Shown here: in pieces, positions 52,875 through 64,000 of the stretch | Numbering within the stretch: position 1 is the first letter of the stretch | Layout: every line of letters starts with the position of its first letter | Assembly (NCBI GenBank): GCA_011800805.1 | Contig: MPNW01000218.1 | Span: forward strand, 99,052-163,051 | Length of the DNA stretch: 64,000 bases | Origin: Hirudo medicinalis | Lineage: Eukaryota; Annelida; Clitellata; Hirudinida; Hirudinidae | Direction of reading: 5' to 3' | Notes under the pieces: model-generated | The model's input: only the letters and a program-made list of their open reading frames with translations | What the model was told of the DNA's origin: nothing | The model's database searches: none | Translations under genes and position numbers: made by a program

Positions 52875-55800
52875 TTACATGCCGCCAAAATGGAAAGAGA
52901 ATCCTGGGAATCCTCCCGACGAGAAGCCTCCTTGGTGGAAACCACCGGAAGGAAATCCTCCCTTCTGTGATCCACCAAAGAAGCTCTGGAATATGATGTT
53001 GGGGTCGATGTTCCCGTCGAACCCGCTGGCTCCTCCGTTCTGTATCTCTTCGAGATCGTGACCATTGTCATACAGGGGCCTCTTTTTAGGGTCAGAGAGG
53101 ACAGAATATGCCTCTCCAACTTCCTTGAACTTCTTCTCCTCAGCTTTCTTCACCTCCTCTGTGGCGCTGGAGTGACGATCTGTAAAACACGACAATCAAC
53201 TTGTAATAATAATCCCATGTTAAACACTCCTAACAAGCAAGCTAACAACTTAAAGCAACATGTCACGCAATAAATAAGTCACATTCCATCTACCAATGAG
53301 ATCCAAATGGCTGGATGAACAGCACCTAGAAGATCTGGGTCGGTTCAAACAGCCATGATTTGATGAGGAAACAAACCTGGATGATGGAGAAGAGCATGCT
53401 TCCTGTACGCCTTTTTGATTTCATCGTCGGTGGCGTTTTTGTTGATGGCGAGGATCTTGTAGTAATCCTTCCTCTTGCTCTTCTTCAGCCTCAGCTTGGC
53501 CTTCTCATGAGCCATCTTGATCTCTGTTATCAATTTAGTAAAATTACTAACCCATAAATTACCGCTGGTTGTAAACTTATCGAAATTAAATAATATCGAT
53601 TAAAGTCTTTTGAACTTTGAAACGTCTACCGACCTCTGCTCTTGTCGAACTTCAGGATGGTCTCATACTCTTTCACAGCTTCTTCGTACTTCTCCAACTC
53701 AGTGTAGCTACAAGGAATAATGTAACCATTGATAAAAGCAAATATTAGGAACTTTAGAACGCATTTCCATAGCGGCCAAGGCCGAGCGAATGCGTTCACC
53801 GAACTAGCCGTAACTAACGCAAGGAAAATTTTATGTCAAAAAAGCAAAGAGCAGCCAGACTCACAAAGCTAGCAAAGTTGCAATTATGATTGGTTACTTA
53901 ATTATATAATTGGACTCAGGAAGCTCTCATTTCTCGTAAATCGTAATTTTTGCCAACGTCACACGACAATTCATCGTTCGACTCACCAGTGCGCTCTCTT
54001 GATGTAAGCTTTCGTGTAGCTCTTGTCGAGTTGTATGGCGCTGGTGCAATGGTTTATGGCTTCATCGTACTGCTTCATCTGTTCAACGACATTAATATTA
54101 ATTATATCAATTTATGAACATCTCAAGAATGATGTCACAGCAGGTCGGCAAAAGGTCGTCTGCGACGATGACGATCAACTCTTACTAAGTATCACAGCCT
54201 TAATCTACTAAGACGATTCACACAAGCGATGCGAGCTTCAATACATCGCTGGTCACAGAAATGCTTTTCTGGGAAGCAATTGTCAACAATGAACAAAATG
54301 TCAGAATGTCAGACCTGAATGTAGACTGTAGCGAGGTTGTAGTTGAGCTTCGAGTTTGATGCGACATTCAGGGGATCCACAGTCAGGGCCTCCTTGTACA
54401 GAGCCTCGGCCTCCGAGTACTTGCCTCTGGAGTAGGCCGCATTACCTTCATCTTTCTTCGTCTTCAGACTCTTTGCTTTCTAAAAAGCAGATCGAGGAAT
54501 TATTAATCTTAGCTCGGTCCTTGTCAACAAGACAAGTAATGGCTTCGAGTTTGAGCTATAATTAATTACTTTAAAAGAGCAAACAAATTTAATTGCATCA
54601 TTATATTTGGAGTTGCACTGAAACGACTTCAAAACCTATTCTGATAAGGCGATTAAAAAGATAATGGCCGAAGCTTCTGGTTGGTTGATTGAAGCTTGAT
54701 TAAGAGCACGTACTCCAACGACAATCACCAATTAATGCACGATGAAGCCAGCACAACAGCGAAGGATGACGTTAGCAGATATCATTGAGCATTATCACAA
54801 ACAAAAGACTCCTTTGAATGAATGAAGTGAAGACGACAGCCATGCTTAGATATCTCACAGTGATTCATTGCATGCATGTCATCAAAAGAATTATAAGCCA
54901 ATCAAATAATAATAATAATAATTGCATTGTTTCAAGCAGACGCTTAGATCACCAACGCCAATTCATTGTCTGGGTCTAAAACCATTTATCATCAGTATCA
55001 TAATCAACCAACCCTGTAGGCATCCCTGGCCTTGCTATGGTCAGGTGCAATCCTCAGGACCTGCTGGAAGTGCTGGAAAGCCTTATCATAAACGTCCGTG
55101 TAGTAGAGGCAGAGGCCCCGAACGTAGATGGCATCGGCACAAAGGCAGTCCAATCTCAGAACATCGCTGTTGGGTGAGAATTTGGAAATCAATCATTACC
55201 ATTTATACATGATTATTGTTATTATAAATAATTATGTGTGTGCCGGTAACTTATGACATTGTTTTCCTGCGTTTGACGATAACTCGAGTTGCACTTACAA
55301 ACCCAGCCAAACAACAACACCATAATTAATCCCCACTCCTTGACCTTAGCACAAGGGTCATCCAATCACAAACCTGGCAAGGTTCTGGGCCTCGTCGTAT
55401 CTCTTGAGTAAAGTGAGGCACTCGGCCTTGAGGATCTTGAACTTGGAGCAATAGGAGCAGATTTCAATGCACCTATCCATGTTGTAGATGACCTGAAGAT
55501 GTCAACAAGTCATCAGCAAATTAATAATAATAATATTAAAATTATTATTACACAAGTCAGCACTGGATAACCCTTTGTCAACAACTAATGCAATGCTTGT
55601 AAAATAAGTCCGCCAAACACAGCAAGAGAATAAGATGCAAAAACGACGCGACATTGTCAACGTATTACGATGTCGTACGGTAAAATATTCCACAAATCAA
55701 CGTACTACACGCACAAGAACATTCACTCACCGTTCTGAAGTCCTCCTTCTGGTAGCTGAGGTCAGATTTCAAGAGCAGACCCTGAACATACTTTGCCTGC

Positions 55801-57405
55801 TTGTGCTGACGAATGAACATTTCATGTCACGGCGAGCAATCATCAGTAAGGTTACTTAATCATTAAGCTTATCACATAACATACGGATAATCAGTCAGTT
55901 AATGACTAAGAAGAAGGAGGCCAATGTGGCGATATCAATAATTCCTAAACGACAATCATTTTCATCTCACCTCTGCAAGTGCCGTGGCATTTCCAGGCTC
56001 CTTTTCCAGAACCTTCTCGTACAGGTGAACAGCCGCTGCAACTTCCCCGAGAGCCAATTGGCATTTTGCCTCCCTCAGGTAGCCCTGGAAAATAACACTC
56101 GCCATGTTAGTTTTATTGTCCTAATCGACCAATCATCGTTCGGCTTCTATCAAAAGCGACAGTGCAGTGGCCGATTGACAGTTAGTTTACGACCGAGCCA
56201 CCAATCAATCAACCAATAAAAAACAAACCTTTGTGAAAGTCGGGTCGAGCTGCGTAGACTTCCTTGCATCTTCGAGGGCCTTCGAGAACTGGGTTAACAT
56301 GACGTAAGCCGCCGCTCTGTTTCCAAAGTAGGAAGCGACCGGGAATGTTTCTGAGGAAAACACACAAAATTCGTTACTTGATATCAATATTTTTTAACAT
56401 ATTTTTTAACATATTAATCTTGTAATAATTAACCACAATTGATTTCTAAAAATAATTCAAAGCAAGCAAAGGATCATCACTCATCGGATCCTCAGAAATC
56501 ATAAAAATCCCAATGGGAGGGGCATTTCGAATGAAAGCAAACACAGCCGGTATTGTCTGATGGGTTTATTGCTGTTGCTAAGCTGTTCATAACATTGCAT
56601 ATGAATATCTTTCACTAACTTTGATTGCCATTTTGTTGTTATTAGCTGATAATAAGTTTTTTCACAAATTTCACCATCACCATTGTAATCTTAACTTATT
56701 TTAGATTATTGCTAACGATTCATCAGATTGGAGATCTTAATTTCTAAGTACTTTTTACGAAAATAAATTCACAAACCTATGGCCTGAGTATAATACTCAA
56801 TGGCTTTTGAATACTCCTTTTTGGCATATTCTGCATTGCCAAGGTTCTTCAGTTCTTCAGCCACACTGAAACGAATTGTAAGATGTTAAACTAAAAGAAT
56901 AGAACTATTAAAGGCTTGACGGAAAAATGTTACGATTGCGAGTGTAATTCTAAATTATAAGTCTTGATACACAATTAATCTTAAAAGCCTCAAACAGAGC
57001 ACATTAAGCATCAATTTCGAACAATAATTTCCAGAACATAAAATTTAGCCTCCTGACATCATATCCTGACGCCAATGACGCAATACATCCAAGGATATTT
57101 TAGTTTTACATCCTAATATTTCGTAATCACCATTGTCTATTAACACGTTTCGATACTAATAAAAAACGACAAATTGACACGAATCGAAATTAGAAGCCTT
57201 TACATATGAGAACTCGAATTTGTTGAAAATAATGTAAAACGGTGCTAATTTGGATCTAATCGTAAGCGAAAAGTCCAACTCACACTTCGGCTGAGGGTGT
57301 AACCACAGGAGCAGCCTTTTCCCCATTCTTTTGATCATGAATTTGTGGCTGATCCTCCTCACAATCAAATTCCATGCTGTCAACTGGTGATTCTTCGTTT
57401 GGCAT
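52875..57405 (-). CDS. DNAJC7: DNAJC7 (TPR2), TPR-repeat J-domain co-chaperone
   Basis: Cytosolic co-chaperone that binds Hsp70 and Hsp90 through TPR repeats and stimulates Hsp70 with its J domain. About twelve minus-strand exons: 57405-57284, 56865-56777, then roughly 56350-56230, 56083-55967, 55807-55730, 55496-55372, 55166-55013, 54480-54316, 54080-53983, 53708-53632, 53525-53379 and 53179-52875. About 530 residues (human 494). The start MPNEESPVD leads an acidic N-terminus. The TPRs begin with [21 protein letters not shown] and end with [15 protein letters not shown]. The J domain opens [15 protein letters not shown], with helix [14 protein letters not shown] and the HPD tripeptide split by the last intron. 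A Gly/Phe-rich repeat tail (GGF units) ends GFSFHFGGM. All motifs expected of the family are intact. Confidence 0.96.
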
Positions 57406-59094
57406 TTTGAAAGTTACTATTCCGTGCGAAACTAAAAGCGAACGAGAGCACTTCACTGCCTACACAACAATAGCAGGCTACACAGTCTACTTGCGATTAT
57501 ATTGCTTCTGTAAACACTGAATACGTCTGTGGAGAACTATTTTTAAATTTAAATTATATTACATCAATTTTTAAAAATTATCCAGATTTATTTTTTAATT
57601 CAAAATTTAAAATAATTTGAATCGCGTATCAACAAACAACAAAATTTTAGGAAAAGTCATTATGCATAACGAAGCCTAGATATTGCCATGGTCACGAGAG
57701 CAAAAGTGACAAAATTAATTTCTTCACCTCTTCTGAGAACGCTTAAGCGTGAGGGCTGCATCACTACTCCTTTATAAAAGACACGAACTGATTCCAAGTT
57801 CTACGGAAGGGATATCTTGCTTTCTGATCAAGCTGACACCATTTTCCATCGTTAAAAATTCAATCTAATTGTACCAAAGCCGCTCATTGCTCAGTGATTG
57901 CGAAGTTAATGCAGACAGCACCCGGTAACCTGCACACTACGAAACTAATAACGAGCTTAGCAACGCCAGCATTAATACTTCGTCGCCAGTGACAACTTTC
58001 CGCTAGTTTAGCCATGAGCTGGAAATAACTTAAAAATCGACTCAAAGTGCCCTAAAACTATCCGAGACAGCCTCTGTCTTGAGCGGCACACCGGCAAAGA
58101 CTTCGACAACAAAGACCGAACATTTTCAAAATAAGATCAAAAGCCATCCAAGTTTATTTCAATCCTCATCCTCAAATAAAGGAAACATCTTCAGTATATT
58201 GCTCGCTCCCAAAAACTCAAAATAAGCACAGATTAAAACGATCAATTGTTGTGATTAAAACACTCAAGGTTAAGTTAAATATAAAAATTATCAAATTACT
58301 AACTAGGTTGCATTCATTCTGTAAAAAAAAGGAGAGAGGCACGCAAACAGAAGAGACAGAAGATTAGGGAATCTTAAGAGAACATCACTCTAGCGGTGGA
58401 AGAAATAAAAAAACAGAATATAAACTGCCCCTTGATTGTGAACAAATTAAAATATTAAAATTAGTAAATATTGACAAAGAAATTTTGGAAAATAATTGCT
58501 ACATACAAATGCAACAATCAAGATTAATCGAGCCATCATGGAAGGACCACAGCCAAGCTCTACAAAGAATTTTGCTCTCACATTATTTTTCTCAGCACAA
58601 AAGAAATGCTTCATGAAAAAAATTGAACATGGCGAACGAGCAGGGCAAAGAATATAATTATACGCAAGATTCCTTGCAGCCGAGGGAACCGACCGCACGG
58701 AAGGTCGGATTCGTTCCGACCCCTTTTGTAGTGCAAGAAATTTGGCCGGAGAGTTACATTGCATGAAACGTTGCGAGCACGCCATCAGTAAATTAGCAAA
58801 AACTACAGCAACTTATTATTAAAAAAAACCAACCTATCAGAATGCTCAAGTTAAATGTGGAAACAACTAGGCTCGAACTGAGAGCACTAAGCCACGTCCG
58901 AACCGAAACACCCCCCAAAATAACATCGATCTAACGCATGCACGTGGTTCTTTCAAGGTTTTCAGTCAGGATAGTTCAGCTCATGAAGTTGGAATAAACT
59001 AGAAAATAGAAATGAACATCATAATCTGATTAAAAATGAACTGATTTAAAATGAAAAACATTAAGCCATGAAGAAAATTAAAGTACAGATCAGA
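57406..59094. other. Intergenic: DNAJC7 upstream / ZDHHC 3' flank
   Basis: No supported gene. TTTATT at 58153-58158 (AATAAA on the minus strand) could be a distant polyadenylation signal for the ZDHHC gene. A minus-strand frame at 58447-58785 has no family signature. Confidence 0.5.
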
Positions 59095-61336
59095 TCAGAT
59101 CAACTTCAATGGACACGAACCTGGATAGTTGGTGACGTCGCCATTGGTCGGGTGGCTGCGATGGTTGCTGTTTCCTTCTCTCAGGAGCAGGTTGGTGTCT
59201 CTGTCACTTTCCAGACCTATCGCTTCTTTTCCATTTTGCAGGTCGGAGCTCGCGTACATGTCGATGACCGTCGGTTCTGATCCCGTCATGTTCCTGGGGG
59301 TTTCGTTTTGATTATAACGGCTTCATTGAACAGTTAGTCTTCCAAACTGCAAAGGTTGTCAAATGCTAACGTTTGGGTGCCACTGAGATTCAGAACAGAG
59401 TCCATGGTGTTGTAGTTGCTGGGCAACGGGATGAAACGAGTCGGATACTTCAGGCCGTTGCCGAAACTAAAAGCGAATTATAGTCGCCTATCTTTATTGC
59501 TCGACCAATACTTTATCAACAACCCCATTCCGTGAGAACTGCCACAGCAGAGACATCCGAAAGAGGGTAAAACCCACCTGGAGAATATCGGGAGGAACCA
59601 GAGTTTCGGGTTGTCGCCGAACACCTCGAGGAAGTTTGCCCGGAATCCGAGATTGAATGCGTGGCCGTCCTGCACGCCGTTGGCGAACATGGGAACTTGG
59701 AATGATTCTGCAGGAGAATGAATTCATCAGGTCATCGTTGCACATTTCGTCCGCATTCATCGTGCACAAACGAAAATCCCTCTGACATATTTATAAACAC
59801 GCAAATCAAAAGCGAGGTTATGGCAAAAACCGACCAATCGTAGTCCTGTTGAGAGCGACGAGGTAGCAGTGGTAGCTGAGCAGGGCCACCAGGGATATAA
59901 AGAACATGACGCTGGCAAAAAAGAGGAAAACGATGTGCAAGTTGTTGAGGTTGCCGGAACCCGACGATACTGAGATGCCCTGCTCGGGAGCAACAAAGAT
60001 GCTTAAGACCAATTAGGATTTATTTGAATTATAATTTTCGATTGATTAGATGATTAATATTTAATAATAATAATAGAGTAATGATGCCACAAAAGATGAC
60101 TCACGCTCCAAAACTGAATGAAGTACTTGACAGTAGTGGCGAAGATGTACAGACAGTACAGTAGTCCGTACGACAGGAACAAGAAGAAGAACTTGTAGTT
60201 GTTGAAACAGATGCAATTATTGACCCTAAAATGCAAAATGAAATAAATGGAAAAAAATAACAAAACAATTGGAAGCCTTTAATCCCACTTGACCCCAGTA
60301 CGGTCATCGCAGGGAGCTCCCTCGGGTAGGGGCGCTAGATAAAAGGTAGATCGATTAAACAAAGCCTTCATGTCCTGTTCGGATACATGAGGCACTCAAA
60401 AAGATCAGATAAATACAAATGCTAAATTGCAGAGCTTGAAAGCTGCTTCTATGCTAACGATCGTCTACTTAGAGTGTGCAGGGAATGGCGATATTTGTAA
60501 AAAGAAGTTCTTTTGAAATTAAGATTCTTCAGTTTCAAAGAAATTCCTTTTGAAGCCGACTCTTCAGATATGAATGCACAAATTAAAACCACAAGAATGA
60601 TGATGATGATGACGACGACATGGCAAATTCTATTACGACAATGTTCAACGCACCAGGGCAGTGATGGTCCAACTTCAAGATGCATCTGCACAAAATATAA
60701 GATGGCATCAACGAGCAAGGAAAGTTTATAATTTTTAATCCGGAGAATATTTTTCTAATCGAGCATTTAAACATATTTGCAAAGTAGCACAACACCACTA
60801 GAAATATCTTACAAATAGTTGCAAACAACATAGTTAGAAACAATGCATCAATGGTATAATAATAATAATAATAATAATAACGATAATAATAATAATAATA
60901 ATAACAACAATAGTAATAATAACAACAATAATAATAATAACAATAATAACAACAACAGCAATAATAATATTAGCAATAATAATAACAATAATAACAACAA
61001 CAGCAATAATAATATTAACAATAATAATAACAATAATAACAACAACAGCAATAATAATATTAACAATAATAACAACAACAGCAATAATAATATTAACAAT
61101 AATAATAACAATAATAAACGATGGCATAATAGTTAATTTGTAAGGCTCCATGTGCATAGTATCAGAGGCATAACTTCGGTCTTGATATAATCAGACCTGA
61201 CTTTCAAACAAGACAGGCTCACTCACTTGCCGCACACGGAACAGTGATGGGCCCGATCCGGCTTGATTGAGTTGCATTTCTCGCAAAACCTGACGTCTGA
61301 AGGCAAGAAGATATTTTTAACGACATTAATAATAAT

Positions 61337-61368
<32 letters not shown>

Positions 61369-62579
61369 ATGATGATGATGCAATTAATTATGGCTATGGT
61401 AACGAAAATGGCTGCAATTGTTGTTGTGGTGACGGTGACTATGACGACCTCCTGTGACGAGCCGGCACTGAACCCCCAGGGACCTTCCGAAGCTGTTGAG
61501 GATTTTCTTCCGGTCGAGGTTAGAGTTCAGGAGGTCATGGGTCACCTGCTCCGAGCTGGCCAGATTGTACTGCCAATGAATGAATATAAATCAACCACTG
61601 CTAAATATTAGCCAAGCGACCACGAATGTAAAATGGCATTCATTTCATTAATAGATGAATCATTATTAAATCTATGTCATAACAAATACCATGGGAAAAT
61701 AAATTTTAAAAAAGACTGATGAAATTGGACGCATACCTCGTAAGGTGGCAGGGCTATGGGGGTGAAGATGGTCTTCCAAAAGGACCAGAGGAACATGATG
61801 AGGATGGGATGGTAGAAGATCAGGTACAGTACTGGAGTTCAACAAGGATGCATTATTTGACAAATTATAATAATTAATTGATTCATTTATTTAAGTTGTT
61901 TAATTAGTCAATCAGTAATAAAAACTCGTGCGATCGACCTGAGATAATAATATTAATAATTATAAATAATAATAATAATTAATTAATAATTATAAATATT
62001 ATTAATGAATATATTAATGAATTATAAATGAACAAAACGTATCCATTAGGCCACTCTCACATCTGAAGTGATCATGATTTATTTTCACTCTAAATAAAAG
62101 CTGTCATGATGACATGTCTCTACCAAAATAGTTCTATACCCCTCTGTCAAATAAGTGAGCTTTGCATTTGAAAATAATTCAATGTCTTCTCTAATGGTGA
62201 TAAAGCATTGCAGAAAATGTAAAAAAAAAAAGACATCAATATTGTATCAGACCTTTCTCTGCTATATTGTCCACTGTAACTGTAATAAATCAATGTTGGT
62301 CTATCAGATGTGAGATCTTTATTAAAAAGTATATATCTGATCATATTCAAAATTTTAACTTTGCTACAAAAATTTTTCCATCTCAAATAAAAAATATCGT
62401 GTTGCCTTCAGAAGCAATAAGATTTATAAGTCAAAAAAAGGTCTAAAATAATGGAACTACTTACACAAGCACATCTGAATAACGTAGGCATAGTAGGACC
62501 AAACCACGACGGCCGTAATGAATATTACAGGAACAGTTCTAACGGCCGAAAAGCAATATCCCAATACCTTGCTGGGCAT
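59095..62579 (-). CDS. DHHC palmitoyltransferase (ZDHHC2/15-like)
   Basis: Membrane enzyme that S-acylates cysteines of target proteins. Ten minus-strand exons: 62579-62465, 61831-61737, 61569-61449, 61296-61227, 60685-60654, 60225-60105, 59979-59835, 59707-59578, 59466-59371 and 59293-59095, about 374 residues. The start MPSKVLGY leads to TM1 ending [11 protein letters not shown]2 and the WKTIF motif follow. The cysteine-rich domain reads FCEKC...[13 protein letters not shown], then LDHHCP. TM3 ([17 protein letters not shown]), TM4 and the C-terminal [13 protein letters not shown] (a TTxE-region equivalent was not identified) close the catalytic part. The DHHC exon is a 32-base micro-exon, one base short of the phase needed: a missing C in its CCC run (60656-60658) would restore the expected CPW. 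All other junctions agree. Reading on past 59371 gives an alternative C-terminus. Confidence 0.94.
60855..61120. repeat. Large AAT/AAC/AGC satellite with higher-order unit
   Basis: About 265 bases of triplets. From about 60945 they are organised into four copies of a unit containing AACAACAACAGCAATAATAA followed by TATTA, spaced roughly 40-51 bases. Located in the ZDHHC intron before the DHHC micro-exon. Poly-Asn and Ile/Val-rich frames on the two strands are artefacts. Confidence 0.9.
61328..61378. repeat. AAT/ATG microsatellite
   Basis: (AAT)n passing into (ATG)n inside the ZDHHC intron between exons 3 and 4. Confidence 0.85.
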
Positions 62580-63845
62580 TTTGTTAAAAATACAAATCAA
62601 ACGAATCAGCGGCCTGTTCCTCCCGACAAATTATCCCATTCACCCCCTTGTTTACAGCTTTCGAATCAAATTATTTGTTTGCATTTGCTTTTTTTTTAGA
62701 TTTTACATTTTACATAAATTGTTAAATTATTTTCTTGATTAAGTTTGCTTTCCACATATTAATATTTGCAAAAAACGAGATGTTGTAAAGCAGTCGATGA
62801 TGATATTAAGCTACGAAATTTTTATTCAGTACTATTTCAACATTATACATAATTTATTGGACTTAATTAGTAAACAATGTCATTCGTCATCAATTTTAAG
62901 CTAGGATTCCATTAAACAGCTTAAATTAATTTTTAATTCAAACCTCTCATCGTCACAGCTAAATCGATTTAACAGGCTTTAATTTCGCCGACATTTATGA
63001 CGAACAACTTGCTTTTAAACAAATCTTGCATGAGTGATTTCGCCGACTTTACTTTTAAATTATCCGACAAATTTATTTTTAAGTTCGTTGAATAAGATTT
63101 GCTATTCCTATTCATCTGCATTAGTTGCCTCAGATTTTGGTATCACCATTCACTGAAAGTTACAATTCTTAGCATTATTGACTGCCAATATGAGATGATG
63201 AGATCCTTAACATCCAACCGTTTCTGGCCAAAGTGCCGTCTGCTGCAGGGACGGGAAGTAATTTTCCGCAAATAGGTATAAGTCAACAGAGAACGTCCCG
63301 ATTTGAATAAACAAAGAAAAATGTGATTAAAATGATGCCCATCTTTTGAGTTTCAATGATCGATCATTCAGTCACCAGTCGGTTTCTCATCATTCAACCA
63401 TAAATAAATCAATTATCCAGTGATTTCTCTCTAGAGAGAGTTAAATTGTACGCTTTGGAAGACATCCGGTTGCGAAAATGATCGTGCAATTCTTAAGGTC
63501 GTTGCTCGTTACTGTTGTGGCTTTTAACCAGAGGAATTAATCATTTTAGAGTAGTCAGCTGATTAAACGTGGAAAAGTTACCGACGTGTTTAGAGGACAT
63601 CTGTGTCACTGACTTTTTTTTCAAAACGTTAAAAAATAATTTTCTCAAGCCAAATTAACCCGTGCCAAACGCTGCAATTTCGACCATTCAGACTTTCAAA
63701 TTTTGTTGACAAATTTTCAAGAATTCGTGTCGATTTGGCTGGCTTGGAGATTATCTTTGAACTCACTTTAAAGCCGCCTGTTGATCTAATTCGAGAACCT
63801 TGCGTTTAAATAAGCTTTTAACTACAATAGTTACCTCAGTTTTCA
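62580..63845. other. Intergenic: ZDHHC upstream region
   Basis: Probably contains the ZDHHC promoter and 5' UTR. AT-rich, no gene recognised. Confidence 0.5.
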
Positions 63846-64000
63846 ATGTCTTCATCTGTCTACTTGTGCATCCGCTTGCAAGACGACGGCAATAACCACA
63901 GAGAATACTTGCATTGCTCGATTGCACCAAGGTGGTCTTTAAAAATCTTTATTCTTTTTTCTGTCGTGTTCTTTACTGCTGCTATTTTCCCAGTTATGAT
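63846..64000 (+). CDS. Possible first coding exon of a membrane protein, running off the window
   Basis: Open frame from ATG at 63846 to the window edge (51 codons plus two bases). After a polar N-terminus of about 32 residues it has one hydrophobic stretch (FILFSVVFFTAAIFPVM), as in a type II membrane protein. No family recognised; it could equally be chance. Confidence 0.2.
   Translation, partial: MSSSVYLCIRLQDDGNNHREYLHCSIAPRWSLKIFILFSVVFFTAAIFPVM

Noticed and set aside
58447..58785. 112-residue minus-strand frame
   Set aside because: No recognisable domain, no splice context; likely chance.
60834..61157. Long poly-Asn (+) and Ile/Val/Leu-rich (-) open frames
   Set aside because: They are translations of the AAT/AAC satellite, as are similar frames at 14404-14686, 29916-30233 and 50340-50792.

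Overview
The window is nuclear DNA of a metazoan, most likely an invertebrate bilaterian. Genes are split into short exons with mostly GT-AG introns read in the standard code. Introns and spacers are AT-rich and full of AAT/ATT/AAC triplet microsatellites. The gene set is animal (DAZ/boule family, Cys-loop receptor, CNNM, ZSWIM2, MMADHC). Nothing seen fixes the phylum.

Layout, left to right. (1) 167-3207 (+): ELOVL very-long-chain fatty-acid elongase, 5' end outside the window. (2) 5779-9433 (+): RRP5/PDCD11 ribosome-biogenesis factor with a strongly shortened S1 array. (3) 10103-12683 (+): DHDDS cis-prenyltransferase. (4) 13631-16216 (-): small PX-SH3 protein, tentative. (5) 16931-20396 (-): VRK1-like kinase. 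(6) 21591-25098 (+): Cys-loop (nicotinic-type) receptor subunit with two different MITEs in one intron. (7) 25483-26801 (-): IMMP2L inner-membrane peptidase. (8) about 27060-27395 (-): broken LINE reverse-transcriptase tail. (9) 28388-33558 (+): boule/DAZ-family RNA-binding protein. (10) 33945-36971 (-): ZSWIM2-like E3 ligase. (11) 37570-42557 (+): CNNM magnesium transporter. (12) 45555-46911 (+): unrecognised protein. (13) 47574-48467 (+): RBM42, intronless. (14) about 49000-51653 (-): MMADHC cobalamin-trafficking protein. (15) 52875-57405 (-): DNAJC7 co-chaperone. (16) 59095-62579 (-): ZDHHC2/15-like palmitoyltransferase. (17) 63846-end (+): possible first exon of another gene, weak.

These are independent housekeeping and signalling genes, not an operon or a co-functional cluster. 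The only suggestive pairing is the convergent DAZ-family gene and ZSWIM2-like gene, both germline/testis-associated in vertebrates. Exon phases fit for almost every junction. Three genes (ELOVL, VRK1, ZDHHC) each need one base added or removed at a short homopolymer to stay in frame, which points to consensus errors in the assembly rather than pseudogenes. I found no previously undescribed system. The observations most worth following are the shortened RRP5, the paired MITE insertions, the intronless RBM42 and the orphan gene at 45.5 kb.
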